Positions 23,375 to 33,738 of a stretch of 64,000 nt of DNA are shown one piece after another. How positions within the stretch are numbered: position 1 is the first letter of the stretch; each line of letters begins with the position of its first letter. The notes under the pieces were generated by a model. That model saw nothing but the letters and a program-made list of their open reading frames with translations. It did no database searches and was not told the origin of the DNA. Made by a program: the position numbers and the translations under genes. Source of the DNA: Gliomastix tumulicola (taxonomy: Eukaryota > Ascomycota > Sordariomycetes > Hypocreales > Bionectriaceae); assembly GCA_001599755.1 (NCBI GenBank), contig BCHX01000002.1:372001-436000 (forward strand). The letters run 5' to 3'.

Positions 23375-24040
23375 TCACCGCCTCCTCCGCCTTCCATCCC
23401 CATCATCCCTCGACCCATGCACCGCCCGACTCGCCAGCAAACCCCCAATCGTCGACTCAACAAACGACTTCTTCCTCTCGTCCCTCCGATCTCTCCCCAC
23501 GGCCGCATCCGTCGCCGCCGCCCCGATCGCCGCCGTCGCGACGCGTGCCCCCTTCGCACCCGTCCAGGCGCCGGGGGTCTTGCGCACGCGGATCGCCTCA
23601 ATCGCCGCGGCGTCGATGGCAGCAGCCGCCGCCTGGGGGAGCTTCTGTCCGCTCATCGAGTGCCGTCTGCTACTGCTGCTGCCTCGTCGCGGGGAGACAT
23701 CGCGGGAGTCGCGGCGTCGGGGGGGACGGGCGTCGCTTTCGCGTCTCGACGGTCGGCGGTGACGGTCTGGAGACGGGGAGTGCCGTCGCGAGCTGGTGTA
23801 GGCGGCGGGCTGGTGTCTGGGGGAGTGACTTGATCTGTGGCGATCGTGGTCTAGAGACCGTGACCGGGGAGGCGGCCGTCTCCGATGCTCGTCGTCCGAG
23901 TAGTAGTGCGGTGATCTCTCGGGCGCATGGCGGCGGTGGTCGTGTCTTGATCTTCCGTAGTCATCTCTTGGCTGGTAGTCGCGTCGTGAATCGAAGCGAC
24001 GCTCGTCGTAACGAGACCTTGGCGGGTAGTAGTTACTCAT
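23375..24040 (-). CDS. Arg/Ser-rich protein with Ala-rich C-terminal segment
   Basis: Single open frame, 221 aa. The first ~125 residues are dominated by Arg, Ser, His, Asp, Tyr and Pro with RS and RD dipeptides, likely intrinsically disordered. They are followed by an Ala-rich amphipathic part (QKLPQAAAAAIDAAAIEAIR, then GARVATAAIGAAATDAAVGRD) and STIGGLLASRAVHG. The pattern of Arg/Tyr-rich disorder plus small-residue helices resembles fungal DUF3824-type proteins, but that is only a resemblance. The protein could be RNA-binding or membrane-associated through the Ala/Gly helices. The ATG lies near a plausible leader, and no intron is needed. Confidence 0.65.
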   Translation of the reverse strand: MSNYYPPRSRYDERRFDSRRDYQPRDDYGRSRHDHRRHAPERSPHYYSDDEHRRRPPPRSRSLDHDRHRSSHSPRHQPAAYTSSRRHSPSPDRHRRPSRRESDARPPRRRDSRDVSPRRGSSSSRRHSMSGQKLPQAAAAAIDAAAIEAIRVRKTPGAWTGAKGARVATAAIGAAATDAAVGRDRRDERKKSFVESTIGGLLASRAVHGSRDDGDGRRRRR

Positions 24041-24945
24041 CTCAACTTCAGACGATAACCCGGGTATGCAGAGGAGACAAAAGGGGTGCGTAGAGCCGAT
24101 GAGAACGGCCGCTAATGCATGCGGCCTGTCATCTCCTTATACCACACTCCTCATTCCAACAATAAGACACAATGGGATCTGGCATTGTTCGTGGATCGAC
24201 GGCGTTCGTCACCGTTGCATCATGATCGCCCACGCCAACCCTGAAGGGGGGGCTCCAGCTCCTACGCCGCGCTGGACGCCCAGACTTGCCAGGGCTCTTT
24301 ATCTATGGGGTCCCCAATTTTCAAGCATCAGATGCCGCTGTATTCCCTGCTTTTCTGCGCCATCCTCGACGGGCGGTTGATATCATAGCGGCGCAGAACT
24401 TGGTTGGGTTGCGGTGGTTCGTATCTTCGTGTTGTGATGGATGCAATCATAACGAAGAGGCAGGATTTGGGTTTGCCTTAGATTCATCTGCCGAAGCCAT
24501 AAGAGGAGCATTTGATGATGCTTGCTTTTGATTTTCGCTGAAGTAGTGGAAAATTCAACCGGACGAATCCCCAAGCCTGCCCTCCTTCGTTTTCTTAGAT
24601 TATCCTTGAGATTAAAATGCAGCATTCCAGAAGTCAGGCGAATCGGGGTTATCGGAGCTCAAGTATCTCTTCCGCGACAACGCCCTGTCGCCATGCTTGA
24701 ACTGCCTCCCCCTTCATAAGTCCATTGATATATGACTCGCCGACGAAGAGAAACCCGTCATCTTGTCCTCGGAGAATATATGGCACTCCTCCGCCGAAAA
24801 CCACACAGACCAAGTCACCTGCTTTTGTTCCCGCTGGGCCGATTCCCATTTGCCCGTTACGTGTTACGAAGAAGCTCCTCTTGCGGCAGAAGTTGCAAGC
24901 CAAGGCAGCAAAGACCTCGGCGTCGCCGTCTAGAGCTAACTCATC
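24041..24945. other. Intergenic, no gene seen
   Basis: About 900 bp between the Arg/Ser-rich gene and the decayed HET gene. Only short unconvincing frames are present. Confidence 0.5.
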
Positions 24946-26173
24946 TCACAACGCCGTCAGACTTTGGTCGTGGGGCTCTTCTCGGTCCGCGTAGCTGGAA
25001 AGATGATGCCGATGTAGAAAAGCTGCGCCATCTTTGAGAATCTGCTCCCATGTTCGTCCGCCCAGGGCATGGTGCTCAGCCGTCGTGGCTTTTATCCATG
25101 AGGCAATCCAGCTTCTGAGCGCCCCATCGCTGTCTGGTAAGGAGGGGAGTGCCGCTGTCCAGAGATTTAGGAGGGCAAGGTCACGCCCGACCTGGCCGAC
25201 GGAGAGACCGTACCGTTCGTCATCGAATTCAACAGCCATGACGACAGTGTCACTCTTCAAGCCACCTATCCTGAGCACGCGTGGATCGTGGGATGTGAGG
25301 AGCCTGGCAGAAACCCCAGCTGAAGCGTTGTAATGCTGCGGAAAGACCAATGTTCCGGCGTGCTCTGTGCCTGTCTGGGGAATCCATGAGAGGCGTTTCA
25401 CAATGTCTCTCTCGTTGACGCAATAGTCCGACCAGTTCGGAACCCACAAAGGGAGCAAGTCAAGCTGGTGCGTACGCTGGGCTTGAGAGATGTCATTGGG
25501 GACGCCACTCGCACAGGTGAGGACGGCGAGCGACTTGTACTCATAAAGGAGGAGCACGGCCACTTTTGTATACACTTCCACCACGTCTTGACCGTAGTCA
25601 GGACGTAAGGCTTTGGATAAGCCTGACGGGCCTTGATTCTTCTTCTCTGTCATGAGGCCAAGCAAACCGTAGACCTTATCCCTCTGATCTATGGCGCGAA
25701 ACTTCATGGACGTGATGATGGGCGTCTCGGAATAGATTGTATATCCGATCGATCAGACCCCATGCGGCGGAGCAGCCGTCAACATCAGGCCCCAGCCAGA
25801 TCAGCCTTCTGATGGCCCGGGAGTATATGTACTTCATGAGCTGGACCTGGGACGACCGCTCCTCCACGTCATCTTGGTTGATGCACAACCTGTCTATCCA
25901 CACATGCGTCACCGCGGTGGAGTTGGCAAGGTAGGGACGCAAATGGTGTATAGCTGAGGCCAGGCTTGAGCTTATCCAGACGACTCGCCCTTCCAGCTCG
26001 AGAGGCACAGCATCCGCCGGTCCGACCCAAGCGTAGCTCAGACCGAAATAGGGTGGTGCGTCATGAATATTCACCGTCTTGAGAGTATGAGAGCGACCCG
26101 AGGCATTGAGGCCCAAGAGTCGAATGCAGTCAGGCGCCAAAGGGCTGTACTCGTAGAGAGGTGTATCTGCCAT
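24946..26173 (-). pseudogene. HET-domain gene, frameshifted and internally deleted
   Basis: The 5' part (from ATG at 26173) is a clear heterokaryon-incompatibility (HET) domain: YFGLSYAWVGPAD, VWIDRLCINQDDVEERSSQV, YSRAIRRLIWLGPD. It ends in frame at 25676. A second frame beginning inside it (25707 downward) continues with the normal C-terminal half: DQRDKVYGLLGLM and RPDYGQDVVEVYTKVAV. The two frames overlap by ~30 bp and differ by one nucleotide in phase, with no room for an intron. The segment usually lying between these blocks, including the F-x-R-x-W-x-x-R-x-W-x-x-Q-E region (~100 residues), is absent. A deletion plus frameshift is the simplest reading. An assembly error would explain the phase change but not the missing block. 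Ends without an obvious C-terminal extension. Confidence 0.75.
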
Positions 26174-26920
26174 TCTGGTCGGGCAAAGGTTGCAAGACAA
26201 TGGTTCTGGAGCCTACTGAAATCAATGACTCTTGTTGAAATGCAAGGGCCTTCTATATGAAGTACCGTTTTTCCTCAGTGGACGCGATTGCCAGCCACTT
26301 TTATGCACTTCTCTGCCCGCTTGCTGCTCGCGGTGCTGCGGTCCAGCGTGTCCAAAGAGGAGAGGGTGGGATGTATGCATAGGCGCCTGGCTTGTTTGCG
26401 AACCACGGCTAGGCGTATTTCAGCTATATGAAGATCCAGGCTCTTCATGGACTCCTGCAGTTAGGCAATACCGAGGCCCCCATAAATGCCAACGCATCCA
26501 AGCAAGGCAATCGACGAGGTTGCTTGAACGGCGGACAACCCCACCACACCATGACCCGTAGTGCCATGTCGTAACAGACTCCCATATCCTGACGACTTGC
26601 ACCTATATCACATGCTCGTCAACTTTCCTGTTAGCCACCACCGCCTATATGTAAGCAAGGCAAACACTTCATGCCCAACTCAGAAAGGCAGCCACGGGTT
26701 GGGTACCGAGGAGCGGGGTAGGCTATACCACTGCCCAAAGCATACGTTGGGGTTTTCTTTTATACCCAAGATCACCTGCCTTTCTCTGTACGCGTCCATT
26801 ACTTTCTTGTCTTCATTTATATTTCCATCAAGGGCTGTCAAAGTTACCACTCGCTACAAAAATCATCGCTACTTAAGAGTGATCATTTCACGACGCTATA
26901 AAGCGCCAAAGTTCTCAAAC
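26174..26920. other. Region between two HET remnants
   Basis: About 750 bp without a supported gene. It ends in a promoter-like segment with CGCTATAAAGCG at about 26894-26905, just ahead of the second HET remnant. Confidence 0.45.
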
Positions 26921-27200
26921 ATGTCTGCACTGAATACTCCAGCGCTACATCGACCATTGTCGCAGTCCGATCCATCGGAGATTCGATTGGTGAAAGTCTT
27001 TCCGCGGCAGTTTCATGATCAGCCCCGATGCGAACTCGAGCATATTTCCTTGAATTCCGCAGAGATACGGCGATATACCGCACTGTCGTATACTTGAGGA
27101 GGACTGACACGAAGCCTGAACGGACGACAGCACATTCTCGATTACAGGTTCTAGTCGTTCGTGAGAGTTTCACCCTCAGGCCTTAGAATGAACATAACCC
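26921..27200 (+). pseudogene. N-terminal HET-domain gene remnant
   Basis: From ATG 26921 the frame reads a typical HET protein N-terminus (EIRLVKVFPRQFHDQP..CELEHISLNS) up to RRYTALSYT. It is then stopped by TGA at 27095-27097, exactly where family members have the Trp of the SYTWG motif. The same frame continues after the stop with GGLTRSLNGRQHILDYRF, which resembles the following HET segment, then meets another stop. No remaining HET motifs are found downstream. TGG to TGA is a G-to-A change, compatible with but not proof of RIP. The 3' limit is approximate. Confidence 0.7.
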
Positions 27201-27386
27201 GCTCTCGCCGTACAGGATGTGCTAATGAACTCGCGAGCACCCATTCGGACTTCAAAGAGTCAGTAGGGATTGACATGTTATTTGCTAGTTATTTGAAGAA
27301 ATATAGACAGCTGCAAGAACCTCACCGTCATTGCAGGCAAAGGAACGTAACACAAGCGCTCACTGTGTGCGCTATGGCATTCTAGC

Positions 27387-28791
27387 CTACCTACCCTTGT
27401 TCGCCGCGCTACGAATGTACGGCTCAAGGGGGAAAACTTCACCCTCTGGCGTAACGCCTTTGTAGATCTGGTCCCACCTCGGCTGAAGAGTCGCAGGAGT
27501 GTGCCATGCGTTCTCGGGGTCCCGCAGCCAAAGTCGGAGTAAGTGGCGTCTGTCATCGGTTTAGCCCGAGATATACCGTCCAGTCACGAGCCTGTCCACT
27601 TACTGCTTCTCGCCCTCATTGACAAACCCATCTCGGGCGTGGAAGAGGCTAAGATTGTTCACATATTGGATGTCGCCCTTCTGGAATTCCGTGTTGACAC
27701 AGAACTTCTCCCCGATAAAGTGTAGCGTGTCAAGCGCCTCAGCCTGGGCTTCCGTGATGGGAGGAATGTCTGGGCTGCGTGGGAGCGCCCCGAATCCGAC
27801 GAAGTAGCGCCGTCCGTACTGGAGAGATACTCTCTGGGGAGCGGTATCGCCGGCTGGCAGGAGGTGTAGCAGCGGTCTCTCCATCCATTGCTTGTCTGCC
27901 TTCTCGAACCTGGGATGCTGTCAGCCTGTGCCCATGCTGGGGGGATGATTATTTCGCTAACTTACACTTCCATGTCCCATGACTGAGACAGCGTATGGAT
28001 CAAGTCCGGCCTTGTTCTGGCGATCTCATTGTACACCCTCCACGTACTCGTCAGCTTACTCGCACCGCCTTCCTTCGCTGTCTCAAGCGCAAAGAGCGAC
28101 ACGATGTCGCCCGAATCCGTGTGGAAGACCTGCTTGTCGGTCGTGTACGCCGGACTCCCAATAATCCGGTTCGGATCGGCGCTACTAAGATCCTTGACGT
28201 GCGTGAGGACGACGTCCCCAGGCTTGCCGTCGTATTTGTGGTCCTGGCGGCCGCGCAGGGCGGCGATGTGCGCAGAGATACCCGTGTAGATGATAATGTT
28301 CTCTTCCCTCGTGTGCTCTTCAACCTTGACGCCACGGATGACGAAGAAGCCATGGCCGCTGTGCAGCTCGTGTGATAGACGTCGAAGCTCGGCGTGGAGA
28401 GTCGGGAGGGGAAATGTCTCGGCCGTGATGTGGCCAAACGAAAGGCCGAGGGCTATTGCTCAAATATCAGCATCTGTCGCGTGAGCGGTGTCCCAAGAAA
28501 AAGCTACTCACCTTTGAAGTGAGCCACGGCCTGGTCAATCTCGGCCAGCTGCTCCTCACTCAGCACATACGTCCAGTCGTACGTCTCCGCCAGCGTCGCG
28601 CCCTCCCAGACCACATCCCCCGTCAGCTGCTCCGGGAACCCCTCAGGCACCTTCGTAGGCAGGCCGCCCTCTGCAAGCCGCCTCGCCGCGCGGGCCTGCC
28701 ACTTGTCGTAGTCGGGGGCATAGTTGATATCAGGCTGGCCGGGGGGCGGCTGGGCGGCCGGCGTGACCCAAGTGACGGTAGTGCTCGACAT
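27387..28791 (-). CDS. TauD/TfdA-family Fe(II)/2-oxoglutarate dioxygenase
   Basis: Four exons, complement(join(27387..27549, 27604..27909, 27966..28452, 28512..28791)), 411 aa; all splice sites GT..AG and in phase. The iron ligands are His204 and Asp206 in QVFHTDSGD and His346 in SLFHARDG. Blocks IGSPAYTTDKQVFHTD, LFALETAKEGGASKL and HLLRLWLRDP are typical of fungal TauD/TfdA proteins. The family oxidises sulfonates, sulfate esters or aryloxyacids using 2-oxoglutarate and O2; yeast Jlp1, a sulfonate dioxygenase, has almost the same length. The true substrate is not readable from sequence. Its head-to-head arrangement with a Dal5-type permease suggests uptake and oxidation of the same compound. 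No targeting signal: cytosolic. Confidence 0.92.
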
Positions 28792-29290
28792 GGTGGGACT
28801 TTGATCGCAGGTCCGTCTAGTGAGAAATATGAATGAGAGGTGTTTGGAGATGACGAGTGGGATGGATGTATGCTCGCGATGCCCGGGGCTAAATGTATAC
28901 AGCTGGGGTCCGGCCAAGATAAGGGTCCCCCAGGGTGACATCGGTTGACAGCATCCGGACGGTTTTAGTCATCCTATAGTCCCCCAGCGAGTATATGTGG
29001 CGATCACACCTCACGGAGGGATACGTGCTTTGCAGAGGGCATGTCACCATCTGTCGCCGATCCTTCCTCTCCACAGTTGAGATATCCTGTGCAACATCGG
29101 TCCAAAACGTGTGTTAGGGGTCTAATGATATGAAAGCGCTTATCCACTGCCAAGATGTTCATGTTGGGATGTGTGAAGAACGGCGCACATGTATATAATG
29201 CGAAATGTTTCAATTGTTTTTATTTTGTGTTGGGGCGTTTAGTTATGATCAGTTCCTTTGTGACTGACACTGCTGTCTGACTCGGTAATA
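28792..29290. promoter_or_regulatory. Divergent promoter, TauD dioxygenase / MFS permease
   Basis: 499 bp between two start codons pointing away from each other. Contents include a CGG-N10-CCG inverted triplet at 28942-28957 (a Zn2Cys6-dimer-type spacing). Overlapping it is CCGGACGGTTT at 28955-28965, the complement of AAACCGTCCGG. GATA-type sites lie at about 28918 (GATAAG) and 29136 (GCTTATC), and TATATAAT at 29192-29199 is the likely TATA box of the permease. Shared control by one regulator is an inference. Confidence 0.6.
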
Positions 29291-31363
29291 ATGGCTCCAG
29301 GCAATGTGAACGACTCGGTGCTGGCCGTCTCTTCGGAGCGAGATATCCAATCCGTTGCCGATTTGAAGACGGCGAAGCGAGCCGGGAAAGAAGTCTTTGC
29401 GTGCAACGACGACTCGACGGCTTCCGATCTCGAGCTAAGTCGGGAGGATGTGCTCACCGCTCTGACTGTCGAAGAGGAGCGCAACCTTCTTCGCAAGGTC
29501 GACTGGCGCTTGATTCCGCTACTCTGCCTGCTGTATCTCGTGAAGAAGCTGGATGAGAACAACGTGGGAGCTCTGGGTCCTAGCTTTTGCTTGAAGATAT
29601 CTAACGTTTGCTAGGTTTCCCATGCTCGTATCATGAACAAGGGCACGGGTCGCAATATTCTGACCCAGCTGGACGTCTCGTCTGACGAGTACGGCATGGT
29701 CACGGTCTTGTACACTGTGAGTTGCGTTTTGAACGTCACAAGCGTGCTCAAGCTGACTTGTTAGGTGCCCTACATTGTGGCTGAAATTCCATCCAACTTA
29801 CTGCTCAAGAAATTCAAGCCCTCTCGTTGGCAGTCGAGAATCATGCTTTCTTGGTGAGTTTTGCTGCTCTGAGTCCTCTCATATGAAAGTCGACTATGAG
29901 GTTGCTAATACTTCAAAGGGGCATCGTCACAGCATGCACAGCGGCTGTCAGCAACGTGGGCGGTCTCTACGCTTGCCGCTTTCTCCTTGGCTTGGTAGGT
30001 ACATAATTAGCACGGATTCAAAGCCGGTCACTAACTCGGGTTCAGACTGAAGCAGGAATGTTCCCTGGCATCATCCTCCAACTGTCCTACTGGTACCGTC
30101 CTGACGAAATCGCGGTTCGATTAATTTGGATTTGTACATTACTAGACCCTCGTTACCCCTGTTGCGATGTTGCTGACATTCTGAAGATGCCTTGGGAAAT
30201 GTTGCTGGTATTCTTGGCGGTCTCCTTGCTTATGGCTTCCATGCTGCTTCGGGAGCTGGAGGACTCTCCGGCTGGCAGTGGTAAGTGCATATTCTATACT
30301 CTCAGCATGGTACTCCTACAAGACTGACAAGATCTCATAGGCTCTTTGCAATCGAGGGCATCATCACTGTGCTCTTGTCGGTTATAATTTTCTTCTTTCT
30401 TCCAGACTGCAAGTACCGAAACTCAGTCCTCTGTCAACCATTTGAGCGTATAGCTGACTTTTCATAGTCCCCGGCAACACAAAGTGGCTGTCCCCCGTCG
30501 AGAGCGCATTCCTTCAGGCCCGCCTGCCTGACAATGCTCCTCGTTCCTCTGAGAAAAACTTTGTGTGGAAAGAGGTCACCTCGACTCTCCACGACAAGAG
30601 ACTGTGGCTCTTCACCATCAGCTGGGCGCTGATGACCTGCGGGAAGAACGGCATCGACTTCTACCGTCCTACCATCGTTGCCAATATGGGTTTCAGGTAA
30701 GATCCCCAGTAGGCAAGTGAGGAAGCTCGCTAACATCGATTAGTGACATTGCCACCGCACAGGTGCTGAACATCCCCACGTCCGCAATGGCCATCATCCT
30801 GATCCTGTCCCTCGGCTACTTGTCCAACACGGCCAGGATCCCACTCCCACTCTACCCCATCGGATGTACCGTCGTCATCGTGGCCATGTACTCCATTCTC
30901 GTCGTGTACCCCAACGACACGGGTGTCTACATTGGCATGATGATAGGCATCGCCTGCGGCACCGCCTGGTTCCCGTGAGTCACCTCTCTTCCCCCATTCT
31001 TCATCCTATCTAAATACTAACACATCCAGCCTCATGTGGCCGTGGCGCGCCCAAACCGTCAACGGCGCAACAGGCTCCGCCCTCGCCATCGGCTTCGTCA
31101 ACAGCTACGGCCAAGTTGGCGACGCCCTCGGCCCGCAGATGTTCCAGGAGAAGTACGGCCCGCGCTACCAGCTGCCCTTCGGCCTGTCCATGGGCCTCAT
31201 CGGGCTCTGCGGGATCGTGAACGGCCTCACATGGTGGGTGACGCGCCGGACTGAGGCGGACACGCGCAGACACAAGCTCGCACGGCTCGCGGCGCGGAGG
31301 AACAATGAGGCGGTGCTCGAGGACGTCGTTGACCGTGACCTGGAGCGAAAGTTGCGTGCTTGA
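29291..31363 (+). CDS. MFS permease, anion:cation symporter (Dal5/Soa1-like)
   Basis: Ten exons, join(29291..29563, 29615..29716, 29765..29853, 29919..29994, 30046..30133, 30187..30280, 30341..30408, 30468..30696, 30744..30974, 31030..31363), 527 aa. Hallmarks of the fungal allantoate-permease family: EERNLLRKVDWRLIPLLCLLY before TM1, then LDVSSDEYGMV, EIPSNLLLKKF, FLLGLTEAGMFPG and YWYRPDEIAVR. About twelve hydrophobic segments, plasma membrane expected. The family carries allantoate, nicotinate, cysteine, sulfonates and other anions; yeast Soa1 imports sulfonate and thiosulfate. The intron after FFLPD begins with GCAAGT (30409), a GC-AG intron; all others are GT-AG. The substrate is inferred only from the divergent TauD gene. 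Confidence 0.92.
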
Positions 31364-31884
31364 AGGGGGGTTGTGTTCCTGTCTTCGGGGATAAGGAGGG
31401 AATGAGTATTCAGACTGGCGGTAGGGAGAGATGTGATTGGATGGTGTGCTTTTGACAGAAACCGTCCGCTGTGGAGGGGTCGAAATAGTCCGCCTTAAGT
31501 GAGGGACTGAGGACTGAGGGGGCTCCGGGACATAAAAACCGTCCGCTGCGGGGTTATAGCGATAAGAGGCTCCCCGGATGCCGCAGCCAGTTCATGCACG
31601 ATTGCCAGGGATTGGGCAGGCTCGGGGAGCGTTAGATAATAAATTAAAGAATGCGATAGGGTGACTCTTCGGTTGTCGGTTGAGCGTGGATGAATAATAT
31701 GAGACGACGGGGGAAGGGACAAATGAGGCCATCGAGTTCGTAGCCCTCCGGCAGAGTTCTTAGGCCGAGGCGGCTTCGCTAAAAGGGACGACGACACACA
31801 TATCCGGAGGTTCCTCTTTTTTTTCTGCAACAACAGCCCACTAGTTAGTCAACTGTTGCAGCAAACATCCAGCATCCATACATC
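31364..31884. promoter_or_regulatory. Upstream region of TPR gene with duplicated motif
   Basis: 520 bp carrying two direct copies of AAACCGTCCGCTG(T/C)GG at 31459-31474 and 31536-31551, 77 bp apart. The core decamer AAACCGTCCG also occurs inverted in the TauD/permease promoter at 28956-28965. This looks like an operator for a regulator of this gene group. No coding sequence seen. Confidence 0.6.
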
Positions 31885-33651
31885 ATGGGCTCCTACTCGC
31901 CTCGCGTCGCGCGGCGGGCCTCGAGCGATCCGTACTACGATCTCGGCAGCTTCAGCATCAAGGTCAGCACGACGTCCTCAGAGGCCGCGGCGTGGTTCGA
32001 CCGCGCGATGCTCTGGACATTCTGCTTCAACCACGACGAGGCCATCACCTGCTACGAGCAGGCCCTCGCGCACGACGGGAACCTCGCGCTGGCCTACTGG
32101 GGCCTGTCCTTCTGCTCGGGGCCGAACTACAACCGGACGTGGAGGCTGTTCAGCGAGGCCGACAAGATCCGGGCCATCGAGCGGTGCTTCACGTACTCGC
32201 AGCAGGCGCTGCAGAGGGTTGGCCATGCGGCGCCGTGGGAGGCGGCACTGATCGAGGCGTTGGCGTTCCGGTTCCCTGATAACGACCCGCAGCGCGATCT
32301 TGCAGCGTGTGATAGGGCGTATGCTGATGCGATGAGGGATGTGCATCGGCGGTTTGGCGGCAGCGACTTCAACATCATCACGCTGTTTGCTGATGCCCTG
32401 ATGAACGTGGCGCCGCGGAAGCTCTTCGACACAGCCAGCGGCCAGCCCATCCCCACGACGCCCGTCTTTGAAGTGAAAGACCTTCTAGAGGAGGCCCTGC
32501 AGATGCCCGGCGTGGAGAGACATCCCGGCGTCGCGCACATGTACATCCACCTCATGGAGATGTCCGCGACACCCGAAGCCGCTCTCCCTGCAGCCGACAT
32601 GATCCGCGATCAAGTCCCCGATACAGGCCACACATACCACATGCCAGCGCACATCGACGTCCTCGTGGGCGACTACCGCCGCGCCGTCGAGTACAACCTC
32701 AAGGCGACCATCGCGGACGACAAGTTCTTCCGGCAGAGCGGCGACCTGACCTTCTACAGCTACTACCGCCTGCACGACTACCACTCGCTCATCTACGCGG
32801 CCATGCTGGGCGGCAAGTCCAGGGCGGCCCTGAGCGCGACGGACCGCATGGAGGCGACCATCACGGAGGATCTGCTGCGGGTGGAACGGCCGGCGCTCGT
32901 CGAGTGGATGGAGTTCTTCAAGGCGGTGCGCGTGCACGTGTATATCCGGTTTGGCATGTGGGAGGAGCTGAAGGAGCTGCGGCCGCTGGAGGATAAGCGT
33001 CTGTACTGCGTGACGAATGTCATGCGGCATTATGGGAAGGCCATTGCGCATGCTGCGACGGGAGAGGTGGAGGAGGCGGATAAGGAGCACGAGCTGTTTA
33101 GACAGGCGGCTCTGCTTGTTCCGCCGACACGCCTCGACTTTCCGAACAGGATCGTGGACATCCTGAAGGTGGCAGAGGCGATGCTGGATGGCGAGATCGA
33201 GTACAGACGCGGCAACTACGCGAAGTCGTTCGAGAGGCTACGGGATGCTATTGTACTGGAGGATGAGCTCCCGTTTGCGGAGCCGTGGGGATGGATGCTG
33301 CCTGCTCGACACGCATACGGAGCGTTATCGTTAGAGCAGGGGTACATTGAGCAGGCGGCCATTGCATACGCGGAAGATCTAGGACTCCATCCGACGCCAA
33401 AGAGAGCACATCAGCATCCGAACAACATCTGGGCGCTGCACGGGTACCACGAATGCTTGAAACGGCTGGACCGCCACGCAGAGGCCACCATCATCCGACG
33501 GCAGCTGACGCTTGCGGCCGCAGAGGCGGACATCAAGATCACGTCGTCATGTTTCTGCAGGTTCGGGGCGTTGAAGTCAAAGGCCAACGGACTGGTGAAT
33601 GGCAAGGTAAACGGGTGTCATGCTGGATGTGAGAGTATGAGGGCACACTAG
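31885..33651 (+). CDS. TPR-repeat protein
   Basis: Intronless, 588 aa. The N-terminal half has tetratricopeptide-like helices: WFDRAMLWTFCFNHDEAITCYEQA (cut: WFDRAM..DEAITCYEQA, residues ~34-57), LALAYWGLSFCSGPNYN, then further helical pairs to the end (YAKSFERLRDAI, QAAIAYAEDLG, LKRLDRHAEATIIRRQL). A conserved HTYHMPAHIDVLVGDYRRAVEYN block is typical of this TPR subfamily, which also occurs in bacteria and resembles animal TTC38. Role unknown; TPR proteins usually mediate protein contacts. It sits between the permease and the Zn2Cys6 regulator, and its upstream region carries the AAACCGTCCG motif. No signal peptide. Confidence 0.85.
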   Translation: MGSYSPRVARRASSDPYYDLGSFSIKVSTTSSEAAAWFDRAMLWTFCFNHDEAITCYEQALAHDGNLALAYWGLSFCSGPNYNRTWRLFSEADKIRAIERCFTYSQQALQRVGHAAPWEAALIEALAFRFPDNDPQRDLAACDRAYADAMRDVHRRFGGSDFNIITLFADALMNVAPRKLFDTASGQPIPTTPVFEVKDLLEEALQMPGVERHPGVAHMYIHLMEMSATPEAALPAADMIRDQVPDTGHTYHMPAHIDVLVGDYRRAVEYNLKATIADDKFFRQSGDLTFYSYYRLHDYHSLIYAAMLGGKSRAALSATDRMEATITEDLLRVERPALVEWMEFFKAVRVHVYIRFGMWEELKELRPLEDKRLYCVTNVMRHYGKAIAHAATGEVEEADKEHELFRQAALLVPPTRLDFPNRIVDILKVAEAMLDGEIEYRRGNYAKSFERLRDAIVLEDELPFAEPWGWMLPARHAYGALSLEQGYIEQAAIAYAEDLGLHPTPKRAHQHPNNIWALHGYHECLKRLDRHAEATIIRRQLTLAAAEADIKITSSCFCRFGALKSKANGLVNGKVNGCHAGCESMRAH

Positions 33652-33738
33652 TAACGAGCTTCAATTTCAGTCTCAGATTCTTTTCGTTACGCAAATTCGT
33701 GGACACTCCAGGATGTCTCTCATGTGAAGCAGCTCTCC

